64,000 bases of DNA, taken from positions 161,009 through 225,008 of the forward strand of contig JAUQWM010000033.1 in the NCBI GenBank assembly GCA_030835125.1. Direction: 5' to 3'. Source of the DNA: Gemmatimonadaceae bacterium. Its GTDB lineage: Bacteria > Gemmatimonadota > Gemmatimonadetes > Gemmatimonadales > Gemmatimonadaceae. The translations under genes and the position numbers were made by a program. The notes under the pieces are model-generated. The model was not told the DNA's origin. It did not search any database and saw nothing but the letters and a program-made list of their open reading frames with translations. Of the stretch, positions 46,688-56,549 are shown in pieces. How positions within the stretch are numbered: position 1 is the stretch's first letter; the number at the start of each line of letters is the position of its first letter.

Positions 46688-47190
46688 AGGCGCTGGTGCG
46701 CGACTGGCGTTCGGACTGTAGTTTCTGCTGCCGCTCAGTCCGCCGCCCCATTGCCAACGCTGTTTCGCCAGCGCGAGCGCTCGTCCGCGTTCCGTCGCCA
46801 CTCACCGCTCCGCACCACGAGCACCACACCGCCACCCCGGCGGACAGTGCGCGCGTGCGGCGCGGTGCCCGTGGCTGCGAAGTCCATCGACGCAATGCCG
46901 GGGGCCATCGGCGGCGGCGTGCCTTGCCTGACTGTCGTGTCGACGCAATTGGCCGCGTCACGTCCCCCGCGTGATGGAGCCGACCACCCCGCACTTTCTC
47001 GTGCCATTTCCGGCTTCGTGCTCGTCATGGAGCGAGGACCCGACCCGCTTCCGTCGGCCGACGCGGGACGACCCACATCATCGCTCGACGACGCGCACGC
47101 CGCGCGCCTCCCGGACGGCGGGCACCAGTCCAGCCGGGACGCACACGAGGACGCGCCGGTCGAATCGTCCCTGGCCGCAGACCGATCTGG

Positions 47191-47955
47191 ATGAAACGGT
47201 TCGACCTGGCAGTTGGCTCGGCGCTGATCGTCCTTGGCACCTTCGTCGCTCGCGAGGCGCTGGCGACACGCGCCCGCGTGGAAGCCGCGTCGCGACCCAC
47301 GGCGAGTTTCGGCACCGCGCGCGTGGACTCCAACACCCCGCGGCGGGACTCCATCCCCGTCATCAAGCGCCCCGCCTCGCCGGCCCGCGTCCTCGACATC
47401 AAGCGGCGCCTCGAGCTCTCGGCGCACGACACCTACATCGATGACGTGATCGCCGCCCACGACTCGGCGCTGGCACGATGGCCGGACCGGCCCGCGGACC
47501 CGTTGCGGGTCTGGGTCCAGTCGTCGTCGCGGAACGCGGCGTTCAACAGCGACATCGTCGGCGTCGTCCGGCGCGCCTTCATCGAGTGGTCCAGCCTCGG
47601 ACTACCCGTCGGCTTCACCTTCGTCGTCGACTCCGCCTCGGCCGACGTGCACGTGACGTGGGTCGACCAGTTCAACGAGTCGATCAGCGGCAAGACGCTC
47701 TGGTCGCACGATGAGGCGTGGTGGATCATCGACGCGAATATCCAGCTGGCCATCCGGCACCACACCGGCGAAGTGCTCGACTCGAGCTCGGTGCGCGCGA
47801 TCGCGATGCACGAGGTCGGCCACCTGCTCGGGCTGGATCACACGACCGACACCACGTCGATCATGGCGCCCAAGGTGCGCGTGCGGGACCTGTCGCCCGC
47901 CGACCGCGCCACCGCCCAGCTGCTGTATCGGCTCCCCGCCGGGAGACTGCGCTAG
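47191..47955 (+). CDS. Secreted matrixin-family metalloprotease
   Basis: Zinc motif AIAMHEVGHLLGLDHTTDTTSIMAP; N-terminal signal/TM. Confidence 0.9.
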   Translation: MKRFDLAVGSALIVLGTFVAREALATRARVEAASRPTASFGTARVDSNTPRRDSIPVIKRPASPARVLDIKRRLELSAHDTYIDDVIAAHDSALARWPDRPADPLRVWVQSSSRNAAFNSDIVGVVRRAFIEWSSLGLPVGFTFVVDSASADVHVTWVDQFNESISGKTLWSHDEAWWIIDANIQLAIRHHTGEVLDSSSVRAIAMHEVGHLLGLDHTTDTTSIMAPKVRVRDLSPADRATAQLLYRLPAGRLR

Positions 47956-47956
47956 G

Positions 47957-48035
47957 GATTGCAGATTGCAGATTGCTGAGTGATGAGTGAAGGACAGACC
48001 TGCACTCTGCGATCTGCGATCTGCACTCTGCAATT
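47957..48035. repeat. Two opposed heptanucleotide arrays between convergent genes
   Basis: gattgca gattgca gattgct gagtgat gagtgaa, then tgcactc tgcgatc tgcgatc tgcactc tgcaatt; second array is close to the reverse complement of the first. Confidence 0.88.
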
Positions 48036-48040
48036 TCTCG

Positions 48041-49225
48041 TTACCAGCGCAGCGTCAGCGTCTCCTGCTTGCGGTCGCGGAGGATCACCAGCGTCACCGT
48101 GCGATCGCGTGACCGGCTGATGACGCGCTGGAGGACGTTGACCGACCGCACCTCGATACTGTCGGCGACCAGGATCACGTCCCCGCCCACGAGGCCCGCG
48201 TCACGCCCTGGCGTCCCGGGGAGCACCGTGTTCACCAGCAGGCCGTGCGTGACACCGAACGCGCGGCTCGACTCCTGGCTGAGCTGAAAGAGCTGGACCC
48301 CCGCCACCGGGTTGACGCTGCCGCTGAAGTACTGCGCCATCGGTCCGGCGAAGACCCCCGGGGTCGCAGCCGGTGCGGTCACCGCCACGGCGCCCGTGTC
48401 CCTCCGCGCGCGCACGCCGGCGACCGCGTATCCGCCCTGGGGCGCGAGGCGCACCATCGCCGGCTCCTGGCCGGGCGTCGGCGACATCACGTAGACGATG
48501 CTCGCATCGACCAGCGAGCAGGGTGCCGACGTCAACGCTTCGGGCACCGCCTCCACGACCGGTGACACCGTGAACAGCTCTCGACCGCGCTGGACCCTCA
48601 CCGCGATCCGCTCGCCCGGTCGCAGCAGCTCGGCGAACACCACGTCGTTATGCAGGAGCGTCTGCCCGCCAATCTCCAGCAGGACATCGCCGGCCCGGAG
48701 GCCGACGCGGTCCGCGGGAGACCCGGGATCGACCGATGCCACGACCGGCTTCTCCATGAACCGGACGACCTGGGGCCCGTCCCCCTGGCGGTCATACGCC
48801 GTGAATCCGGTGGTGACGACTCCCAGCCAGCCTTGCGGCTTCTGCACCGTGGCGCACATGGTCTCGATCTGCCGTCTCAGCCGGACCTGCTGGTTGCTCG
48901 CCTCGACCACCTTCAGCGCGGCCAGTTGCGATTGGGCCTCCAGCACGCGGCTCGAGTCCGCCGACACCAGTTGCAGCCGCGTCTGCAGTGACCCCAGCGT
49001 CCGGCGCCACTCGACCTCCATCTTGCGCTGGCTCAACAGCTCCTGCTTCAGCCGGTCGACATCGGTCTGCCAGGTCGAAACCTGCCGCACCACGACGGAA
49101 TCACGCTGCTGCGCGGTCACCGGGACCGTCACCGTCACCAGGGTGACAGGCAACAGCGCCAGCGGCAGGCGGCGATACATCACGTCCCGGCTCGAGTTCC
49201 TCACGATGCGTCTCATAGGCTGCAC
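48041..49225 (-). CDS. Secreted PDZ-domain protein
   Basis: PDZ-like SPADRVGLRAGDVLLEIGGQTLLHNDVVFAELLRPGERIAVRVQRG and GLVGGDVILVADSIEVRSVNVLQRVISRSRDRTVTLVILRD. True start may be internal (MYRRLPL). Confidence 0.82.
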   Translation of the reverse strand: MQPMRRIVRNSSRDVMYRRLPLALLPVTLVTVTVPVTAQQRDSVVVRQVSTWQTDVDRLKQELLSQRKMEVEWRRTLGSLQTRLQLVSADSSRVLEAQSQLAALKVVEASNQQVRLRRQIETMCATVQKPQGWLGVVTTGFTAYDRQGDGPQVVRFMEKPVVASVDPGSPADRVGLRAGDVLLEIGGQTLLHNDVVFAELLRPGERIAVRVQRGRELFTVSPVVEAVPEALTSAPCSLVDASIVYVMSPTPGQEPAMVRLAPQGGYAVAGVRARRDTGAVAVTAPAATPGVFAGPMAQYFSGSVNPVAGVQLFQLSQESSRAFGVTHGLLVNTVLPGTPGRDAGLVGGDVILVADSIEVRSVNVLQRVISRSRDRTVTLVILRDRKQETLTLRW

Positions 49226-49232
49226 TGCACTC

Positions 49233-49949
49233 CTAGAACCGCGACAGCCGCGACCCGCTGGGAAGGGCTGACGCCAGCTTGCTCAGCGTCATGTTGCGGG
49301 CGCCGAGCGTGGTGAAGTAGACCTGGTTGATGATCGGATCGGCTGGCGCCTCGCTCAGTGCCCGGAGCGAGGTCTCGGCCATTTCGTCGAGGGCGGCCAA
49401 GGTGGTGCGATAGGCCGCGGTCGTCGTCTCGGAGGTGCTGGTGTCATGGTTGGCGAGGTACAGCGCGGCGCGCTCGTATTCCTGCTGCGCGCGCTGCAGC
49501 GACTGCATGGCGGCGGCGGTTGACCCGAAGTCCTCGGTGGTCATCGCGACCGTAGAGAGGCTCGTGCCGTCCTCGCTGCCTACCGCGAGTGCGGCGCTCC
49601 ATGGCATTCCGGCGGTCCGTCGGCCGGCGACGAGGCCCGTTGCGAGGATGAGGAACCCCGCCGCGAACCTGCTGGCGAACCGGGTCGCGGTGGCGGAGAA
49701 CTTACGTCGCGCCGAAGCCTCTGCTGGCGTTGTTATGACGCCCTGCTGGCGCAATTCGTCGCGCAAAACGCCCCAATTCGTGACCGGTGGCGCGATCCGA
49801 CGCCGTTCGTCCGCCGCCATCCCGACAATCCGCTGGTAGGCGAGGCGCTCCGAGGAGCACATCGCACACTCGGCGAGGTGAAGCTGTTCGGACATGGTCG
49901 GCTCGCCGTCCGCGAGTTCCGCCAGTCGCTCAATAGGCAGGTGCTGCAT
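49233..49949 (-). CDS. Anti-sigma-factor-like membrane protein
   Basis: LAELADGEPTMSEQLHLAECAMCSSERLAYQR (HxxxCxxC), one TM; overlaps ECF sigma. Confidence 0.78.
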   Translation of the reverse strand: MQHLPIERLAELADGEPTMSEQLHLAECAMCSSERLAYQRIVGMAADERRRIAPPVTNWGVLRDELRQQGVITTPAEASARRKFSATATRFASRFAAGFLILATGLVAGRRTAGMPWSAALAVGSEDGTSLSTVAMTTEDFGSTAAAMQSLQRAQQEYERAALYLANHDTSTSETTTAAYRTTLAALDEMAETSLRALSEAPADPIINQVYFTTLGARNMTLSKLASALPSGSRLSRF

Positions 49950-50502
49950 TCTCGGTTCCTTCAGTTCCTGGTACGTCCACAACGTGGGCGAGTAGCCGGC
50001 GGAGCTTGGCCCGTGCCTTGAATAGCTGCGACTTCGACCCGCCGGCGGTGATTCCGAGTTCGGTAGCGATTTCCTCGTGCGTATACCCCTCGACATCGTG
50101 CATCAGGAAGACCGTCCGGGCCCCGGGCGACAATTGCGCCGCGGCGGCGTCGATGACCGACCGAAGCATCGCGCGGTCCCCGCCGTGCTCCACCGAGACC
50201 GTTTCCTCCTCGATGTCCGTCTCGATCTTCGTCAGGCGCCGTGTGCGTCGAAGGGCGTTCAACGTCCGGTTGACCGCGATCCGGTGAGCCCAGGTCCCGA
50301 ACTGGGACTCCCCACGGTAGGTGGGCAGCGCCCTGAAGATCTGGATCCAGACTTCCTGGGCAATATCCTCGGCAAGGTCGGGATCGCCTGCGAGTCGCCG
50401 GACGACCGCATCGATATGCGGCGCGTGCTGTGACCAGAGGGCGCGAAGCGCCCTTTCGTCACCTTCGATGGCTCGTTGGATAGTCAGAAAGTCTGCTGCC
50501 AT
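49930..50502 (-). CDS. RNA polymerase ECF sigma factor
   Basis: DEDLAEDIAQEVWIQIFRALPTYRGESQFGTWAHRIAVNRTLNALRR; EGYTHEEIATELGITAGGSKSQLFKARAKLR. Confidence 0.93.
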   Translation of the reverse strand: MAADFLTIQRAIEGDERALRALWSQHAPHIDAVVRRLAGDPDLAEDIAQEVWIQIFRALPTYRGESQFGTWAHRIAVNRTLNALRRTRRLTKIETDIEEETVSVEHGGDRAMLRSVIDAAAAQLSPGARTVFLMHDVEGYTHEEIATELGITAGGSKSQLFKARAKLRRLLAHVVDVPGTEGTENAAPAY

Positions 50503-50668
50503 GGCGATTCGCAGTCTTGGTCACGCGGTGAAGCCTGGAGGTTGCCAGGTCCGTACGGTGACCAGACCAAACGGGCCGGATCGTCGAATGTTACGAATGA
50601 TGGTCCGAAGTCGTGTTGCTGCAAGGGGATGTGCGCTTACGAGCCTAAGGCCGTCCAAGGATTCTTTC

Positions 50669-50697
50669 TTGACAGGACTGTGGCGATTCCCTATCTA
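50669..50697 (+). promoter_or_regulatory. Candidate housekeeping-sigma promoter upstream of the serine hydrolase
   Basis: TTGACA - 17 bp - TATCTA in a comparatively AT-rich intergenic stretch. Confidence 0.35.
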
Positions 50698-50869
50698 GGG
50701 CCGGGTTCCGCAAGAGCCTGGATGACCCTAGAGAGTACTTGAAGGCGACTGCGGAACCTTTTCAGTCCCAATGCACTAAGAGGCCTCGTCCCGCAAGCCG
50801 GCGGTACAGTATGACTGCCGGCTCGACTATTGCCGGAAGTCCGGGTACGCATCAACGCTGGACCTGCCA

Positions 50870-52342
50870 TTGTTTCCCTACATCGCCGCCATCACGATCG
50901 CCTTCGCCCCGTCGGACGGCTTGCCCGCCCGGCCCGCTGCGTCGGTTGGCATGTCGGCGGAACGGCTCGAGACGATCGACCGCATCGTGAATCGCGGCAT
51001 GACCGCTGGTGGCTATCCGGGCGCCTCGGTGGTCGTTGGCCGGCGCGGCTTCTCGGTCTTCGAGAAGGGCTACGGCCGGCTCGGCTGGACGAAGACCACC
51101 GCGGCCGTGGTGCCTGACGAGTCGATCTACGACCTTGCCTCGCTCACGAAGGTCGTGGGCACGGCCACCGCGGCGATGATCCTCTGGGACGAGGGCCGCC
51201 TCGATCTCGATGCGCCGGTGTCCAGGTACCTCCCGTCATTTTCCGGCGGCCAGAAGGACCAGGTCACCATCCGCCACCTGCTCACGCACACCAGCGGGCT
51301 GCCCGCGGGGCGCGACCTGCGACGCCTGGCCGACAGTCCATGGGAAGCACGCAGCGTGGTGATGTCCACCCCGCTCGCCTGCCGTCCCGGTGCCTGCCAG
51401 GTCTACTCGGACCTCGGCGCCGACGTGCTGGCCTTCGCTATCGAGGCCGTCGCCGGACAGGGCCTCGACGGCTTCCTCGCCGAGCGGGTCTTCACCCCGT
51501 TAGGCATGGACGACACGCGGTTCCGGCCCGAAGCATCCGACCGGGACCGGATCGCGCCGACCGAGCTCTCGTCGCCGCGCGGGTACCCGATCCGCGGCGA
51601 GGTGCACGATGAAAACGCCTGGGCGCTTGGGGGCGTGGCCGGACATGCCGGGCTGTTCTCCACCGCGGCGGACCTCTCCATCTTCGCCCAGATGATGCTG
51701 AACCGCGGGACCTACGAGGGCGTCCGCATCGTCAGCGACTCGGCGGTGGAGCGATTCACCCGGCGCACCGCGGGGACGCGGGCGCTTGGCTGGGACACCT
51801 CCGACGGAGAGGGAACGGCCGGCGTCCACATGGGCGCAAGCGCGTACGGACACACGGGCTTCACCGGGACTTCCCTCTGGATCGATCCTGAGCGCGACCT
51901 CTTCGTGGTCCTGCTGACCAACCGCGTCCACGCGCCAAAGGCCCGGCGACCGGCCAAGGTGATCGCGGATGTCCGCGCCGACCTTGCCGACGCGGCGGTG
52001 CTGTCTGTCGTCGACGACAACATCCTGCGCATGCCCGCGTCGTTCCGCGCGGACAAGGCCGTCGGCTGGAACCGCACCGTGCGCCGTCCCGTCGTGCGGC
52101 GGAAGCCGACGGCGTCGAGGACGACGACGAAGAAAGCGACGAGCGCGAAAAAGACGACCGCGAAGCCGGTCGTGAAGACCACCGCGAAGAAGGCACCCAC
52201 AAAACCGACTCCGAAGCCCGCGACAAAGGCGGCGAGCACGAAGCCGGCTCCAAAGGCCTCGGCCGCGAAAAAGCGGGCCACCGGGACCTCTACCACCGCC
52301 AGGTCACCCAGGAAGTCGGGGAGCGAGCTCGAGGCAACCTGA
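50870..52342 (+). CDS. Serine hydrolase, beta-lactamase/class C PBP fold, with Lys/Ala/Thr-rich histone-H1-like C-terminal tail
   Basis: SIYDLASLTKVVGTATAAM (SxxK), VYSDLGADVLAFAIEAVAGQ (YxN-like YSD), GHTGFTG; tail KPTASRTTTKKATSAKKTTAKPVVKTTAKKAPTKPTPKPATKAAS... Confidence 0.88.
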   Translation: MFPYIAAITIAFAPSDGLPARPAASVGMSAERLETIDRIVNRGMTAGGYPGASVVVGRRGFSVFEKGYGRLGWTKTTAAVVPDESIYDLASLTKVVGTATAAMILWDEGRLDLDAPVSRYLPSFSGGQKDQVTIRHLLTHTSGLPAGRDLRRLADSPWEARSVVMSTPLACRPGACQVYSDLGADVLAFAIEAVAGQGLDGFLAERVFTPLGMDDTRFRPEASDRDRIAPTELSSPRGYPIRGEVHDENAWALGGVAGHAGLFSTAADLSIFAQMMLNRGTYEGVRIVSDSAVERFTRRTAGTRALGWDTSDGEGTAGVHMGASAYGHTGFTGTSLWIDPERDLFVVLLTNRVHAPKARRPAKVIADVRADLADAAVLSVVDDNILRMPASFRADKAVGWNRTVRRPVVRRKPTASRTTTKKATSAKKTTAKPVVKTTAKKAPTKPTPKPATKAASTKPAPKASAAKKRATGTSTTARSPRKSGSELEAT

Positions 52343-52433
52343 AGGGGGTACGGGATTGGCGGGAGGCGCTTGCCGAAGACCTTGTGTCTTCGGCAGTTTT
52401 CTTTCCCGACCGAAGTCTTCCCGTATTTCAGCC

Positions 52434-52793
52434 GTGTCAGAGAATCCCACTGCCCCAGACGCCGAAGACGTTGCTGCCGAGGAGCCGGCGAGCGAGGCAC
52501 TCACCGAGGACCAGGTGCGGCTCGCGCTGAGGCGCGTCAAGGACCCTGAGATCGGGCTGAACATCGTCGACCTCGGGCTGATCTACGACGTGTCGGTCGA
52601 CGGGGCTGACGTGAGCGTGGACATGAGCCTGACGTCTCCCGGGTGTCCCGCGGGCCCGCAGATCATGCACGACGCCGAGGAGCAGCTGAAGTCGCTGCCG
52701 GGCATCGGGGCCACCGTGGTGAACCTCGTGTGGTCGCCACCCTGGACGCCGGAACGAATCGAGCCCCGCGTCAGGGCGTATCTGGGCTTCTAG
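52434..52793 (+). CDS. MIP18/DUF59 metal-sulfur cluster biosynthesis protein
   Basis: GTG start; RRVKDPEIGLNIVDLGLIYDVSVDGADVSVDMSLTSPGCPAGPQIMHDAEEQL. Confidence 0.9.
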   Translation: MSENPTAPDAEDVAAEEPASEALTEDQVRLALRRVKDPEIGLNIVDLGLIYDVSVDGADVSVDMSLTSPGCPAGPQIMHDAEEQLKSLPGIGATVVNLVWSPPWTPERIEPRVRAYLGF

Positions 52794-52880
52794 TGGTTGG
52801 GCTGGTTGCTGATTGCTGCATGCTTGCGCTGCGTGCAGCGTATTCGGGCTGGTGCTGGGCGGCGGAAACCCGTTACCCCC

Positions 52881-54428
52881 CTATCCGCTCCCGGCAATCA
52901 CCCGCACGGCCGGCGACTCCACCCCGGCCCGGTCCACAGCGTTCACCACCACGAAGTCGGGCAGGTCACCAGCGGCGCCGGCCGGGACTGGAACCACCTT
53001 CATCGACGCATCCAGCAGCCGGGCGCGCCATCCATCCCCATACCGGGCCCGGACGAGCCACCACCGGGGCGCGGTTGCCGCGGTATGATCGGCCGCGGTG
53101 ATTGTCATCGACAGCCGGCCTGGAGCCCTCGAGAGCGACACGTCAGGCGCCTGCGGCGAGACTGGCGACAACCACGGTGACGCGGGGACCATCGCCGCTC
53201 CCGAGTAGGGGCCCAAAGCCAACCGGTCGGTGAGCTTGTCGGTCCCCCGTACCAGCGCCGACATGTTGTAGTGCACGTTGCCGCCCGCGCCGGGCTGGTC
53301 GCGGGTCAGCACGATCTGCTCGATCAACTCCGTCGCCGGCCAGCGCACCGCCCCCTGGTTCGTCACCTTGTACGTCCCATTTCCCGGCCACAGGTGGCGA
53401 CCGCGCCGGTTCTCGCTGGCCCACCACTCGAGCAATTCCGGGTAGCTCTGCTGGGCAGCCCCCACCGCCCAGTACAACTGCGGGGCGAAGTAGTCGAGCC
53501 ACCCCTCCTGCAGCCAGCGGCGCGAATCCGCGTACAGCGCGTCCCACGCGTCCAGGCCGCGCACCGACTCGGGATAGCCGGGTCGCCAGATGCCGAAGGG
53601 ACTGACACCGAACTTGACCCACGGCTTGGCCACCTTGATCTCGCGGTACAGCGCCTGGACCAGGATATCCACGTTCTGCCGCCGCCACGCGTCGCGATCG
53701 AGCCTGCCGCCACCGCGCTGGTACCGTGACCAGGATGCGTTGTCGGGAAACGGGATCTCGCGGCCGCGCCGATCGCGTTCCGGATACGGGTAGAAGTAAT
53801 CGTCGATGTGGACCCCATCGATGTCGTACCGCCTGACGACGTCGAGGATGACCTTGGTGGTGTGCGCGCGCACCGACGGCTCGCCGGGATCCATCCACAG
53901 GTATGGTCCGTACCGCTTCACGACCGACGCCATCGTGCGACTGACGTGCTGCCGCGACAGGGTGCCGCGATCGCCCCGGTAGCGGGCCCGGTACGGGTTG
54001 AACCAGGCGTGCAGCTCGAGCCCGCGGCGGTGCGCCTCGGCCACCGCGAAGGACAGCGGGTCCCACGCCGGGACGGGCGCCCGGCCGTTCTGCCCGGTCA
54101 GGTAGACGGACCAGGGTTCGTACGGGGACTTGTACATCGCATCCGCGGCGGTCCGCACCTGGAAGATCACCGCGTTCAGGTGCATGCGCGCGGCGTGATC
54201 GAGCAGCGCGACCAGTTCCGCCTTCTGCGTCTCGACCGGGAGTCCCGGCTTCGAAGGCCAGTCGATGTTGTCGACGGTCGCGATCCACGCGCCGCGGAAC
54301 TCGCGAGGCACCGGTGGCGCGTCGCGGTCCGACGCCAGCGCGGGCGCATAGGGCGCACCCTGCGCCCTCCCCTGCGAGAGCGCCGCCATCAGCGCCGCCA
54401 CCATGACTGCCAGCTGCGTCCGTCTCAT
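52881..54428 (-). CDS. Secreted glycoside-hydrolase-like protein (YngK/DUF187 type)
   Basis: REFRGAWIATVDNIDWPSKPGLPVETQKAELVALLDHAARMHLNAVIFQVRTAADAMY; DIDGVHIDDYFYPYP. Confidence 0.88.
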   Translation of the reverse strand: MRRTQLAVMVAALMAALSQGRAQGAPYAPALASDRDAPPVPREFRGAWIATVDNIDWPSKPGLPVETQKAELVALLDHAARMHLNAVIFQVRTAADAMYKSPYEPWSVYLTGQNGRAPVPAWDPLSFAVAEAHRRGLELHAWFNPYRARYRGDRGTLSRQHVSRTMASVVKRYGPYLWMDPGEPSVRAHTTKVILDVVRRYDIDGVHIDDYFYPYPERDRRGREIPFPDNASWSRYQRGGGRLDRDAWRRQNVDILVQALYREIKVAKPWVKFGVSPFGIWRPGYPESVRGLDAWDALYADSRRWLQEGWLDYFAPQLYWAVGAAQQSYPELLEWWASENRRGRHLWPGNGTYKVTNQGAVRWPATELIEQIVLTRDQPGAGGNVHYNMSALVRGTDKLTDRLALGPYSGAAMVPASPWLSPVSPQAPDVSLSRAPGRLSMTITAADHTAATAPRWWLVRARYGDGWRARLLDASMKVVPVPAGAAGDLPDFVVVNAVDRAGVESPAVRVIAGSG

Positions 54429-55702
54429 TCCCTGTACGGCGACTCCCCTGGTGGTTCCCTGCGCAGGGCGCGCAGGAAATCCTCGCCGAGCACCTCTGCC
54501 TGCCATCGACGGAGATCGGCCACTTCGAGCAACTCTTCCATGCTGCGCGGATTCCGGCGCGCGATGGCTTCCAGTCGTTCCCGCGGACAGAGCACCCCGG
54601 GATCGAGATCGAGTTCCGCCGCGTGGCGGTCTCGCACGGTCTTCAGCAGGGCGGCGCGGTCCTCGAAGTCGGGGTCCCGCGCCCAGCGCGCGCCACGCGG
54701 AAACTTCGGCAGGTCGGCCTCGGGAACGGCCTGGCCGCGGGCAATGGCGTCGAGGATGACCCTCGCGTGCCGCCCCGCCACGCTGCGCGACAGCCCCTTC
54801 GTGGATTCGATGGCTGCCTGGGTGACCGGCGCTTCCCTCGCCAGCGCGAGCAGGACTTCGTTGCCGGCGACGCGAAACGTGCTGCGGTCGAGTTCCTTCG
54901 CCACGCCGTCGCGCCAGGCGACGAGTTCGCGCAGCACCGCCAGTTCCCGTCGCGAAAGGTCACGAGCGCCCTTGAGCCGCATGAACGCGGTATCGTCACC
55001 CTCGTCCGACCAGCGCGTCCCTTCGAGCCGCTCGAATTCCTCCTTCGCCCAGTGCAGCCGGCCCTTCCGGTCCAGCGCGTCCTGCAGGCGTTCCTTGAGC
55101 TGCAACAGGTGCATGGTGTCCTGTGCGGCGTATTCGAGCATGTCGCCCGGAAGCGGCCGCATGGACCAGTCGGCGCGCTGGTGCTTCTTGTCGAGGCGGA
55201 CGCCGAAGAAGCTCTCGAGGAGCGCCGCCAGCCCGAAGGCCTTGATCCCCAGCAACTGGGCGGCCACGCGGGTGTCGAAGATGTTCGTCACCCGCCAGCC
55301 ATAGTCCTGGTGGAGGAGCCGCAGGTCGTAATCGGCGTCGTGAAAGACGACCTCCACCTCGCGTGACTCGAGCATCACCCCGAGCGCTTGCGGCGAGTCG
55401 ACCTTCAGGGGATCGATGATCGCGTGCCGCTGCTCCGTCGACAGCTGGAGCAGGTAGATCCGGTCGACGTACCGGTGAAAGCTGGCGCCCTCGGTATCCA
55501 GCGCCAGCGAACGGGCGTTCGCGATCGTACCGAGGAAACGGTCCGCGGCCTCGGCGGAATCGATATAAAGCGGCCCGTTGGACCCGGACACGACGTGTGG
55601 CAGGAGCAGGGTGAGTCTTGGGACTGCCGGAATCCCACCGGACGGTGGCGACAGGGACCCGACGCACCATGAATCTAGCAGGTGACCCACCGGAGAGCGC
55701 AT
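54425..55702 (-). CDS. rnd: Ribonuclease D
   Basis: LALDTEGASFHRYVDRIYLLQLSTEQRHAIIDPL (DEDD exonuclease) plus HRDC-like C-terminus; start uncertain. Confidence 0.88.
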   Translation of the reverse strand: MRSPVGHLLDSWCVGSLSPPSGGIPAVPRLTLLLPHVVSGSNGPLYIDSAEAADRFLGTIANARSLALDTEGASFHRYVDRIYLLQLSTEQRHAIIDPLKVDSPQALGVMLESREVEVVFHDADYDLRLLHQDYGWRVTNIFDTRVAAQLLGIKAFGLAALLESFFGVRLDKKHQRADWSMRPLPGDMLEYAAQDTMHLLQLKERLQDALDRKGRLHWAKEEFERLEGTRWSDEGDDTAFMRLKGARDLSRRELAVLRELVAWRDGVAKELDRSTFRVAGNEVLLALAREAPVTQAAIESTKGLSRSVAGRHARVILDAIARGQAVPEADLPKFPRGARWARDPDFEDRAALLKTVRDRHAAELDLDPGVLCPRERLEAIARRNPRSMEELLEVADLRRWQAEVLGEDFLRALRREPPGESPYRE

Positions 55703-55751
55703 GTTTGCCCCGGGGACGTCTGGCCTGGGGTCCGTTAGGCGACGCGGGAGC

Positions 55752-56549
55752 ATGATGATCGCACTGCTGGGTGACATCGAGATCGGATACGACGACGCGG
55801 GCGCCGGCGAAGCCGTGCTCTTCGTCCATGGCTTCCCTCACGACCGGACCCTCTGGTCCCCGCAGCTCCAGGGACTGGCCACACGCGCGCGCTGCATCGC
55901 TTGCGACCTGCGTGGGTTCGGGGAATCGACGTGCGCACCGCCATACTCCATGTCCCGGTATGCCGACGACCTGGTCGCGTTGCTCGACCGGCTCCGCCTC
56001 GAACGGGCGGTGATCGTCGGGCTCTCCATGGGCGGCTATGTCGCCCTGGCCCTCTGGCGACAGGCCCCGCAGCGGGTGCGCGGCCTCGTCCTGGCGAACA
56101 CGCGTGCCGGCGCCGACAGTGACGCGGCCCGGGAAAAGCGCCGCCAGATGCTGGCGATTGCCCGGAACGAGGGAAGCAGCGGTGTCGCCGTGGCCATGCT
56201 CCCCGGCATGCTGGGGAAGACCACCAGGGACAAGAACCCGGAGGTGATGGACGCGGTTCATCGCATGCTCACCGCGGCACCCGTGGAAGGGGTGATCGGC
56301 GGACTGGAGGCGATGTTGGAGCGCCCGGACTCGACGGCCACGCTGTCGACGGTCACGGTCCCGACCCTGATCGTGCACGGCGACGAGGACGCCTTGATCC
56401 CGGTGGAGGAGGCGCGCGCCATGCATGCGGCGATCCGCGGCAGCACGCTCGAGGTCATCGCCGGGGCGGGCCACCTGAGCAATCTCGAGCGGCCGGCGGC
56501 GTTCAACCACCTCGTGTCCGAGTTTCTGGGGAGGCTGACGCTGGAATAG
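55752..56549 (+). CDS. Alpha/beta hydrolase
   Basis: EAVLFVHGFPHDRTLWSPQL; VIVGLSMGGYVAL nucleophile elbow; VHGDEDALIPVEEA. Confidence 0.9.
   Translation: MMIALLGDIEIGYDDAGAGEAVLFVHGFPHDRTLWSPQLQGLATRARCIACDLRGFGESTCAPPYSMSRYADDLVALLDRLRLERAVIVGLSMGGYVALALWRQAPQRVRGLVLANTRAGADSDAAREKRRQMLAIARNEGSSGVAVAMLPGMLGKTTRDKNPEVMDAVHRMLTAAPVEGVIGGLEAMLERPDSTATLSTVTVPTLIVHGDEDALIPVEEARAMHAAIRGSTLEVIAGAGHLSNLERPAAFNHLVSEFLGRLTLE

Noticed and set aside
46735-47460. 241-aa minus-strand ORF
   Set aside because: No recognisable motif and overlaps the matrixin start; insufficient support.
50476-50742. 88-aa plus-strand ORF with CC and CCC clusters
   Set aside because: Overlaps the ECF sigma start and lacks a plausible context; likely chance ORF.
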